NCBI GenBank assembly: GCA_028289725.1
Contig: JANQOH010000003.1
Location: forward strand, 1-15,084
Length of the DNA: 15,084 nucleotides
Direction: 5' to 3'
Source: Alphaproteobacteria bacterium
GTDB taxonomy: Bacteria > Pseudomonadota > Alphaproteobacteria > UBA7887
Shown: in pieces, positions 7,953 to 14,088 of the stretch
Position numbering within the stretch: the first letter of the stretch is position 1
Layout: each line of letters starts with the position of its first letter
Translations under genes and position numbers: made by a program
The notes under the pieces: generated by a model
Seen by the model: only the letters and a program-made list of their open reading frames with translations
The model's database searches: none
Told to the model about the DNA's origin: nothing

Positions 7953-9254
7953 ATGGATACCGAACTTCGCGAACCGCACGTCATCAGTCCGGACGACATC
8001 AATCCACGCTTCAATTGGGACCGGGCGATCCCCGCGCCGGGCCATTCCGGCGTCGACTTCGAGGAGCGCGTCGATTTTCGGCGGTTGCACAACTATCGGC
8101 TCGCGCGCGCCCGCGCGGCGCTGGCGGACTCGGATCTCGGCGCCTTCCTCTGTTTCGACGGCAACAATATCCGCTATCTGACCTCGACCGTGATCGGCGA
8201 ATGGTCGCGCGACAAGATGGGCCGCTACGCGCTGCTGCCGGGCGACGGCGACCCGCATGTCTGGGATTTCGGCTCTGCCGCGACGCATCACCGCCTGTAT
8301 ATGCCGACCATGGGTGCCGGCTGCAGCCACGCCGGCATGGTCGGATTGCGCGGCGCGGTGCCGCCCGATGCCGGCCTGATGCGCGCGGCTGCCGAAGAGA
8401 TCAAGGCGCTTTTGGTGGAGCACGGCGTCGACAACATGCCGCTGGGTGTCGATATCATCGAGCCGCCGATGCTGTATGAACTCGAAAAAGTCGACCTCGA
8501 AATCCGCGACGCGCAGCAAGTTCTGCTGAATGCGCGTGAGATCAAGAACATCGACGAGATCACGCTTCTGAACCAAGCCGCCGCCATGGTGGACGGCGTC
8601 TACCAAGATATATTCGAAATGCTGAAGCCCGGCGTGCGTGAGGCCGACATCGTCGCCCACGCCACCAAACGTCTGTACGAAATGGGCTCCGACGATGTTG
8701 AGGCGATCAACGCGATTTCGGGCGAACGCTGCAACCCGCATCCGCACAATTTCACCGACCGCTTGATCCGCCCCGGCGATCAGGCGTTTTTCGACGTCAT
8801 CCAGTCGTTCATGGGCTATCGCACTTGCTACTACCGCACATTCAATGTCGGCCGCGCCACCGACGCGCAAGACGATGCGTATAAGCAAGCGCGCGAATGG
8901 ATCGATGCCTCCATCGCCATGGTGAAACCAGGCGTCGGCACCGACCAAGTCGCCGCTTGCTGGCCCAAGGCGGAAGAGATCGGCATGGCGAACGAGATGG
9001 AAGCCTTCGGCCTGCAATTCGGCCACGGTTTGGGCCTATTCCTGCACGAACGCCCGATCATCAGCCGGCTGGTGTCGATGGACAACCCGATCGAAATTCA
9101 GGAAGGCATGGTGTTCGCGCTCGAAACCTATTGTCCGGCCACCGACGGTTACTCGGCCGCGCGCATCGAGGAAGAAGTTGTGGTGACCAACGATGGCTGC
9201 CGCGTGATCACACTGTTTCCGTCCATGGAATTGCCGATCGCGAATAAATATTAG
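7953..9254 (+). CDS. M24-family (Xaa-Pro aminopeptidase-like) hydrolase
   Basis: 433 residues with an N-terminal creatinase-like domain (about 45-190) and a C-terminal pita-bread domain (about 195-425). ATG 7953 has GGGAGG five bases upstream and is preferred to longer openings. Expected metal-ligand positions: Asp281 (FFDV), position 292, His358 (FGHGLGLFLHE), Glu391 (FALETYCP) and Glu406 (ARIEEEVVVT). Position 292, exactly 11 residues after Asp281 where the family has its second Asp, is a Cys in RTCYYRTFNVG. A normal two-metal aminopeptidase centre is therefore doubtful. M24 folds also include creatinase and the DMSP lyase DddP, so a non-peptidase lyase or hydrolase is possible. It lies between the oxidoreductase and a methyltransferase on the same strand, possibly as one catabolic transcript. 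Confidence 0.9.
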   Translation: MDTELREPHVISPDDINPRFNWDRAIPAPGHSGVDFEERVDFRRLHNYRLARARAALADSDLGAFLCFDGNNIRYLTSTVIGEWSRDKMGRYALLPGDGDPHVWDFGSAATHHRLYMPTMGAGCSHAGMVGLRGAVPPDAGLMRAAAEEIKALLVEHGVDNMPLGVDIIEPPMLYELEKVDLEIRDAQQVLLNAREIKNIDEITLLNQAAAMVDGVYQDIFEMLKPGVREADIVAHATKRLYEMGSDDVEAINAISGERCNPHPHNFTDRLIRPGDQAFFDVIQSFMGYRTCYYRTFNVGRATDAQDDAYKQAREWIDASIAMVKPGVGTDQVAACWPKAEEIGMANEMEAFGLQFGHGLGLFLHERPIISRLVSMDNPIEIQEGMVFALETYCPATDGYSAARIEEEVVVTNDGCRVITLFPSMELPIANKY

Positions 9255-9283
9255 CGTGGCAAGAAATATGCGGCGCGCGTTGT

Positions 9284-9976
9284 ATGCGTGATCTCGGAGA
9301 TTTGTCGGACCTGCAATCGGTTGACCGATTGTTGGATGTGCAAGGGCTCAGTCTCATCGAAGTCGGGTGCGGCTCCGGCGACACCGCGCGCGGCTTGGCG
9401 GAACGGGGCGCCACCGTGCTTGGCGTCGAGCCCGATGCCGAGCAATCGGAGATCAATCGCACCGGGCCGGCGGTGCGCAATGTGCGCTTCGTGGAAGCGG
9501 GCGGCGAAGCGCTGCCTGCTAAGGACCGCAGCGTTGACGGCGTTCTCTTCTTTCGCTCGCTTCATCATGTGCCATCGAACTTGATGGCGAAGGCGCTTTG
9601 TGAAGCCGCGCGGGTGCTCAAGCCGGATGGGTTTGTGTACGTGGCCGAGCCTGCGATGGACGGCGGCTATTTCGCTGTGACGCACTGGTTCAACGATGAA
9701 GCGGAGGTCCGCACGCAGGCGCAAAGGACGCTCGATCAGCTCACGCCGAAACTATTCGAAGAGACGCTCAAATACACCTATACCGTGCAAATTCGTTACA
9801 CGGACTTTGAGGCCATGGCTATGTCATATATGCGCCGGACGTTCGGGCGCGTACCGCGCGCCGCGATCGATAGGCCGGAGGTCCGCGGAGAGTTCGAGGC
9901 GTGTCGAACCGCTGAAGGGTACGTTCTTGATCAGCCGATGCTCGTCGCCCTTTGCCGACGCCCGGGCAGTGCGTGA
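9284..9976 (+). CDS. Class I SAM-dependent methyltransferase
   Basis: 230 residues of the Methyltransf_11 type. Motif I LIEVGCGSGDTARGLAERG (about 24-42) binds SAM, the acidic residue of motif II is in VLGVEPD, and FFRSLHHVPSNL with ARVLKPDGFVYVAEP are the later core strands. The substrate cannot be inferred. ATG 9284 lies 29 bases after the M24 stop and has only a weak ribosome site, so it may depend on the upstream message. It converges with the small lipoprotein gene at 10010, leaving a 33-base gap with a short GC palindrome and no clear terminator. Confidence 0.88.
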   Translation: MRDLGDLSDLQSVDRLLDVQGLSLIEVGCGSGDTARGLAERGATVLGVEPDAEQSEINRTGPAVRNVRFVEAGGEALPAKDRSVDGVLFFRSLHHVPSNLMAKALCEAARVLKPDGFVYVAEPAMDGGYFAVTHWFNDEAEVRTQAQRTLDQLTPKLFEETLKYTYTVQIRYTDFEAMAMSYMRRTFGRVPRAAIDRPEVRGEFEACRTAEGYVLDQPMLVALCRRPGSA

Positions 9977-10009
9977 TTAAAAGTTGGACCGGTCCGGTGA
10001 CCTGCCGCG

Positions 10010-10288
10010 CTATGTGATGGGCGTATCGTCCTCGACACAATCAAAGGTGGCGTAGCGGAAACCCGGCTCAAACGTATCCTCGACGTCGACCGAAAGCTCG
10101 GCGATCTTGTCATATTCGCCACACATGGCGTCGGCCTTCGAGTGAACCTCGCTGACCGTGGCCCATGGGCCGTATTTAAGCGTCACTATATCGCCGTCAT
10201 CGGCCACGATGGTCGGGGAAAAACAACCGGCGCCTGCCTGCATCAGCAAGCCCGTGCCTGCCACGATGATCGATTTCGAAAGCAACAT
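10010..10288 (-). CDS. Small putative lipoprotein, unknown function
   Basis: 92 residues from ATG 10288 (a TTG lies just before it). A hydrophobic leader ends in AGAGC, a plausible lipobox with Cys near position 22. The mature part is short and acidic, with VADDGDIVTLKYGP, KADAMCGEYDKIAEL and a closing YATFDCV. The two Cys in the mature part could form a disulfide. I have the impression of a widespread small periplasmic type in Alphaproteobacteria, but cannot name a family. The ribosome site is weak. It is divergent from the Lrp/AsnC gene. Confidence 0.65.
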   Translation of the reverse strand: MLLSKSIIVAGTGLLMQAGAGCFSPTIVADDGDIVTLKYGPWATVSEVHSKADAMCGEYDKIAELSVDVEDTFEPGFRYATFDCVEDDTPIT

Positions 10289-10456
10289 CAAAACAATCCG
10301 TATTTCGCCGCCACATCGGCCATTCTGAGCGAAAAACCGCGATTCGCCAATCCCTTAATGTAATTGCCCCGAAAGCCAAGACAATCCGTCAGCGGCGTCA
10401 CGATGCGCACATCGATCGGGAACAAATCCCTCCCCCAATGGTTGTTTATGCGACCA

Positions 10457-10477
10457 GCGGAAAATTATTCTATCCGC
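10457..10477. promoter_or_regulatory. Candidate Lrp/AsnC-type operator
   Basis: An imperfect 21-bp dyad with GCGGA and TCCGC arms around an A/T-rich centre (AAATTATTCTA). It lies 37 bases upstream of the Lrp/AsnC start codon and has the arm-plus-AT-core form of many Lrp-family sites. Autoregulation is common in the family; assignment here is inference. Confidence 0.35.
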
Positions 10478-10514
10478 TTCGTGCAATTCGCGAGATGATT
10501 CTGGGACCGGGCGC

Positions 10515-10973
10515 ATGGACGCGATCGATAAAAACATTCTCTCCTCTCTACAGAGTGATTCCAGCGTGCCGCTGGCGCGAATTGCTTCGCAGGTTGGTTT
10601 GTCACAAACGCCGTGCTGGCGGCGCATCCAAAAACTCGAGGAAGCGGGGATCATACGCCGCCGGGTCGCATTATTGGACGGCGTCAAAGTCAATGCCGGC
10701 GTGACGGTTTTCGTATCCGTCCGGACCAACGAACACACCAAGTCGTGGCTGGAATCGTTCGATAAAGCGGTCGCTGAAATGCCGGAGGTGATGGAAGCCT
10801 ATCGCATGAGCGGCGACGTGGACTACTTGCTGCGCGTCGTCGTGCCGGATATCGACGCCTACGATGCGTTCTACAAGACGCTGATTGAGAAAGTCCCGCT
10901 GGCCGACGTCAGCTCTACATTTGCCATGGAGCAAATGAAGTACACGACGGCGTTGCCGCTCAGCTACCTTTGA
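10515..10973 (+). CDS. Lrp/AsnC-family transcriptional regulator
   Basis: 152 residues, the usual family length. The N-terminal helix-turn-helix (MDAIDKNILSSLQSD, then PLARIASQVGLSQTPCWRRI, with QKLEEAGIIRR) is followed by the linker strand and a RAM/AsnC ligand domain. Within it, VEAYRMSGDVDYLLRVVVPD-like residues and the closing FAMEQMKYTTALPL are typical. It likely forms dimers or octamers and responds to an amino acid or related metabolite that sequence does not reveal. The operator-like dyad at 10457-10477 suggests autoregulation. It converges with the small secreted protein gene at 11025. Confidence 0.93.
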   Translation: MDAIDKNILSSLQSDSSVPLARIASQVGLSQTPCWRRIQKLEEAGIIRRRVALLDGVKVNAGVTVFVSVRTNEHTKSWLESFDKAVAEMPEVMEAYRMSGDVDYLLRVVVPDIDAYDAFYKTLIEKVPLADVSSTFAMEQMKYTTALPLSYL

Positions 10974-11024
10974 CGTTGATTCGCCGGCGCGGCCAATCCG
11001 GCACGCACCGGCGGGGAAACTGAC

Positions 11025-11387
11025 TTAGCGGCGCTGGTTACGGCAACCTTGGGCGACGTTGATGACGTCCCCGGTCACGACGACGATATTGTCTTGCGAT
11101 TGTCCGCGCCGGCGACGATCCGGCAACGCGTTGCCGATTTGCAATCCACCACACCCGACATTGGTGACGTCGCCATTCGTGCCGCCTTGGCCGAGCTGAC
11201 TTTGCTGGCCAATCTGGCTGGCCATGATGCGTGACCGGGCGATCACGCGGTCGACTTTCGCGCGCTGCTCCGGCGCCAGATGTTGGCGTTTGTTGTATTC
11301 CTTCGCGAAACCCGGCGCGGCGTCTTGGCTCACGGCGAGGATCAGAACGGCGCTGGCGATCAAAAGGCTGAGGCTTTGGCGGATCAT
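11025..11387 (-). CDS. Small exported two-Cys protein, copy B
   Basis: 120 residues, no known family. A Sec signal peptide ends about GFA-KE (near residue 27 to 28). The mature protein opens with KEYNKRQHLAPEQ, continues with a variable Gln/Gly-rich linker, and ends with GDVTNVGCGGLQIGN, a basic RRRRG patch, DNIVVVTGDVINVAQGC and RNQRR. It is a clear paralogue of the protein at 13688-14017. The opening 13 mature residues are identical, both Cys are conserved, and the DNA is similar in that block. The longer opening to 11468 is discarded because ATG 11387 has AAGGAG eight bases upstream and starts a proper signal peptide. The two Cys may form a disulfide around the beta-rich C-terminal half. 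The duplication next to the CsgG-like cluster suggests a role in that system. Confidence 0.85.
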   Translation of the reverse strand: MIRQSLSLLIASAVLILAVSQDAAPGFAKEYNKRQHLAPEQRAKVDRVIARSRIMASQIGQQSQLGQGGTNGDVTNVGCGGLQIGNALPDRRRRGQSQDNIVVVTGDVINVAQGCRNQRR

Positions 11388-11574
11388 GACTTCGGCTCCT
11401 TCTTCCTGGGCGTCTGAACTGGGCGCATGATCGCGGAACGCCGAGCCTTGCGCGGTGCGAAAAGTCACCGGAAGCCGGTGTCTTCAATCACCCACGTCGC
11501 GACAGAGCGGAGACGCGCCGGTACAATGCGGCCAATTGTCGCGCAAACTCCAGGGAAATGGCGGAGGACGTAGG

Positions 11575-12723
11575 ATGAAATACGAGGTGATTTCGGCTGA
11601 TTGCCACATCGATCTGATATGGCTGCCGCCGGATTTGTTCACCGCCAATGCCTCGAGCGCCATGAAGGAACGGATGCCCTATGTCACCGATGGCGACAAA
11701 GGACCGATATGGGTGAGCCGCGGCGGCGCGCAGTTTGGCCTTCAAAACGGCATGGGGTCGGCCGGGCGCGAATATGTCCCGGGGCAAATTCATCGATCGG
11801 ATCGGATGGCGGAGACCGGCCTCTATGAGGACGGCAAAAGAGGCATCCGGCGGCTGACCGAGCCGGAATTGCGGATCAAGGACCAGGACCGTGACGGGGT
11901 GCAGGCCGAAGTGCTGTACGGCATTCTCGGCGCGACGCAGCGTCTTGGTGATCCCGAGGCTGCCGTCGAGATGACGCGGATCTACAATGAATGGCTGGCC
12001 GACTTCTGCCGGCCTTACCCGGAGCGCTTCGCGGGCGTGGCATCGATCCCCAATCACGATATGGCCGCCGGCGTGGCCGAAGTCGAAAGAGTGGCGAAAT
12101 CCGGCGCGGCGCGCGGCATCGAGGTGGCCGTCACCTACGATATGAAGCCGCTGTTCGACCCGGATTGGGAGCCGCTCTGGGCGGCGGCGGCCGAAGCGCG
12201 GTTGCCGGTCCACTTTCACACCATCGGTGGCCGTCCGCCGGACTATTCCGACTTGCCGCCCCTCCAACAGCGCCAAGCCTTCGCCGTCTTCATCTCCGGC
12301 TTCCAGCTCGGCATGGCGAAGATCTTGATGGAGATTATTTTCGGCGGTGTCCTCGAAGCGCATCCCAATCTGCGCATCGTGATCGGCGAGAGCGGCATTG
12401 GATGGATTCCGTACGTTCTCGATCACATGGACCTGGAATGGGAGGATCAGTTCAAGGATCTGACACTCACCATGAAGCCCTCTGCTTATTGGCGCCGGCA
12501 GTGCCTCGCGACCTACCAAACCGATCGGATCGGCGTCCGCCTCCTCGACGAACTCGGGCTTGAGAACGTTATGTGGGGCTCGGATTTTCCGCACCCGGAC
12601 GGCGTCTGGCCGGATTCGCTTGAATTTATCGAGCGGGAGCTCGGCCATCTGCCGGCTGAAACGCGGCGCAAGGTGATTTGCGAAAACGCTGCCAATCTCT
12701 ACGGCTTCTCCTTGGCCGGTTGA
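11575..12723 (+). CDS. Amidohydrolase-2 (ACMSD-like) family enzyme
   Basis: 382 residues of the amidohydrolase_2 TIM-barrel family (PF04909), which includes ACMSD-type decarboxylases and ring-cleavage hydrolases. The signature residues are His11 in SADCHID, the HFHTIGG strand with His213 and His215, Glu272 in IGESGIGWIPYVLDHMDLEWE, and Asp337 in MWGSDFPHPDG. The N-terminal H-x-H motif is H-x-D here (His11, Asp13), as in subgroups with 'DSHxxEP'-like starts. Metal binding is therefore likely but not certain. The start is ATG 11575, with GGAGG seven bases upstream. The gene lies between the two copies of the small exported protein but shows no sequence link to them, and is probably an unrelated catabolic enzyme. 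Confidence 0.92.
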   Translation: MKYEVISADCHIDLIWLPPDLFTANASSAMKERMPYVTDGDKGPIWVSRGGAQFGLQNGMGSAGREYVPGQIHRSDRMAETGLYEDGKRGIRRLTEPELRIKDQDRDGVQAEVLYGILGATQRLGDPEAAVEMTRIYNEWLADFCRPYPERFAGVASIPNHDMAAGVAEVERVAKSGAARGIEVAVTYDMKPLFDPDWEPLWAAAAEARLPVHFHTIGGRPPDYSDLPPLQQRQAFAVFISGFQLGMAKILMEIIFGGVLEAHPNLRIVIGESGIGWIPYVLDHMDLEWEDQFKDLTLTMKPSAYWRRQCLATYQTDRIGVRLLDELGLENVMWGSDFPHPDGVWPDSLEFIERELGHLPAETRRKVICENAANLYGFSLAG

Positions 12724-12748
12724 TGGCCGTGCTGTATGCAAAGTACGG

Positions 12749-12765
12749 AAATTATGAGATAATTT
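12749..12765. promoter_or_regulatory. AT-rich dyad upstream of the repeat-protein gene
   Basis: A perfect inverted repeat AAATTAT-GAG-ATAATTT in a GC-rich setting, 103 bases before the start codon at 12868 and 26 bases after the amidohydrolase stop. It is a plausible regulator site for the surface-protein cluster. It shares the AAATTAT core with the candidate Lrp site at 10457-10477. No clear -35/-10 pair was found beside it. Confidence 0.35.
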
Positions 12766-12867
12766 TGCTGTGGGGTAAGTATGGGGCTTGCCGAGGAGCT
12801 TGACGGCAGAACGTTCGACAGCGCGCATGCGTGACCACGATTTGCCACGGTTTCGAGGGATTCAGCG

Positions 12868-13650
12868 ATGGTTGCGCAGGCGAAACGAATATTGGCGGGA
12901 GTCGCTCTGGCGACGATCGCAGCGGCACCGGCATTCGCGGGCGACAAGGAGCCCAGGACTGGGGGCGTGAGAGTCGGCGGCGAGATCGAGCAAAGCACCA
13001 CGGTGATTGGCGGTGTGAACAGCAACGCGACCGGCATCGCCTCGTCGGCCAAGACGCGCATCGGTTCTGTGACCGACAGCGAAGTGGGCGGCAATCTTGA
13101 GCAGAATACCTTCGTTGGCGGTTCAGTCGGCACGTCGGCGACGGGCATCGCGGCGGGCGCCGAAACCAATATTGGTCGTATCGATGGGGCTGACGTTGGC
13201 GGAAACCTCGAGCAAAACACCATCGTGCTGGGCATCGTCAACACCAGTGCCACCGGCATCGCGGCCAACGCCGAGACCAATATCGGGACGATCGAGGACG
13301 CCAATGTTGATGGCAATCTTGAGCAAAATACGACGGTTTTGGGACGCGTGACCAATTCGGCTCAGGGTATTGCCGCCACGGGCGTGACCGATATCGGCGT
13401 GATCGAGGGCGTAAAATCTGGCGGAAACGTTACCCAAAACACGTTCGTCGGCGGCGACATCAGCAACACCGCCACTGGCATCGCGGCGACGTCCGTGACC
13501 GAAATCGGTACCATGAAGAACGTCGAGGCGGGTGGCGATATCGAGCAGAACACCACTGTATTGGGCGTGGTCTCGACCAATGCCGTGGGCATCGCGTCCG
13601 AAGCTTGCACGAGCATCGGTGTGGTGGGCGATAGTGCGTGCAGCGAATAA
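12868..13650 (+). CDS. Exported protein of six 37-residue repeats
   Basis: 260 residues, no family recognised. A Sec signal peptide (cleavage about AFA-GD, 24 to 25) and a short Gly-rich lead are followed by six contiguous repeats of exactly 37 residues: 37-73, 74-110, 111-147, 148-184, 185-221 and 222-258. The consensus is GGNLEQNTxVxGxVxTxATG then IAAxAxTxIGxI plus a variable tail. The only Cys are C247 and C258 in the last repeat, possibly a closing disulfide. The regular short hydrophobic alternation, the Gly/Asn/Gln/Thr content and the near lack of aromatic and basic residues suggest a beta-solenoid or curli-like amyloid subunit. ATG 12868 is preceded by GAGG. The small two-Cys gene follows 37 bases later, and the CsgG-like lipoprotein gene comes after that on the same strand. 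It is therefore the likely export substrate (inference). Confidence 0.88.
   Translation: MVAQAKRILAGVALATIAAAPAFAGDKEPRTGGVRVGGEIEQSTTVIGGVNSNATGIASSAKTRIGSVTDSEVGGNLEQNTFVGGSVGTSATGIAAGAETNIGRIDGADVGGNLEQNTIVLGIVNTSATGIAANAETNIGTIEDANVDGNLEQNTTVLGRVTNSAQGIAATGVTDIGVIEGVKSGGNVTQNTFVGGDISNTATGIAATSVTEIGTMKNVEAGGDIEQNTTVLGVVSTNAVGIASEACTSIGVVGDSACSE
12976..13641 (+). repeat. Six coding repeats of 111 bp
   Basis: The units are 12976-13086, 13087-13197, 13198-13308, 13309-13419, 13420-13530 and 13531-13641, with no insertion or deletion between them. Protein identity is high at the EQNT, TGIA and T-x-IG positions, while codons differ. The repeat is therefore old and held by selection on the protein, not a fresh tandem duplication. 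Units 2 and 3 are the most alike. Units 2 and 5 share TFVGG where the others have T-x-V-[LI]-G. Confidence 0.88.
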
Positions 13651-13687
13651 GCGGGTTGGGAACGAGGATGATTGGAGGCTGGGGGGG

Positions 13688-14017
13688 ATGATAGCTCGAA
13701 TTTCGATGGCGATTGGCGTATCGGTCGCGCTCGCCATGACCGCGACACCGGTCATCGCGAAGGAATACAATAAGCGCCAACATTTGGCGCCGGAACAGGG
13801 CGCGAAAGTGGTGCGCACAATCGCTGGGGCGCGCACCCAAGAGTTCAATCGGCCGGGATCTGGCCGCCCGGGTGATGTGGTCAACACCGGCTGCGGCAAG
13901 CTGGAAATCGGCAATGTCCGGCCGGATCAGCAGCGTCGCGGCCCGCGTCGGGACAATGTCATCGTCATCACGGGCGATGTGATAAATGTCGCACGCGGCT
14001 GCCGCAATAATCGGTAA
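13688..14017 (+). CDS. Small exported two-Cys protein, copy A
   Basis: 109 residues, no known family. A Sec signal peptide ends about VIA-KE (24 to 25). The mature part is KEYNKRQHLAPEQ, a Pro/Gly/Arg linker, GDVVNTGCGKLEIGN, a QQRRG patch, DNVIVITGDVINVARGC and RNNR. It is the paralogue of 11025-11387 and has a shorter linker. Both Cys are conserved and may pair across a small beta-rich domain. ATG 13688 follows GGAGG (13674-13678) and a run of seven G. It lies between the repeat protein (37-base gap) and the CsgG-like lipoprotein (71-base gap). By position it could be a minor subunit, nucleator or periplasmic chaperone, as CsgB, CsgE, CsgF or HfaA are in related systems. None of these is shown by sequence. 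Confidence 0.85.
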   Translation: MIARISMAIGVSVALAMTATPVIAKEYNKRQHLAPEQGAKVVRTIAGARTQEFNRPGSGRPGDVVNTGCGKLEIGNVRPDQQRRGPRRDNVIVITGDVINVARGCRNNR

Positions 14018-14088
14018 AAGCCCCCTCGTTAGGTGAAACCGCGCGTGTCGGAAGACCGGCCCGCGCCCCAAACAGGGGAGCCACGAAA

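Noticed and set aside
7851..9026. Long 391-codon minus-strand opening opposite the M24 gene
   Set aside because: It is antisense to a clear M24 hydrolase, has no recognisable motif, and its His/Arg/Val-rich composition is typical of shadow frames.
11488..12828. Long 446-codon minus-strand opening opposite the amidohydrolase
   Set aside because: It is a shadow of the GC-rich coding strand. The plus strand has full family motifs and a ribosome site; the minus product has none.
13681..13687. Run of seven G before the copy A start codon as a phase-variation tract
   Set aside because: It is short, lies outside the reading frame between ribosome site and start, and occurs once. At most it affects spacing.
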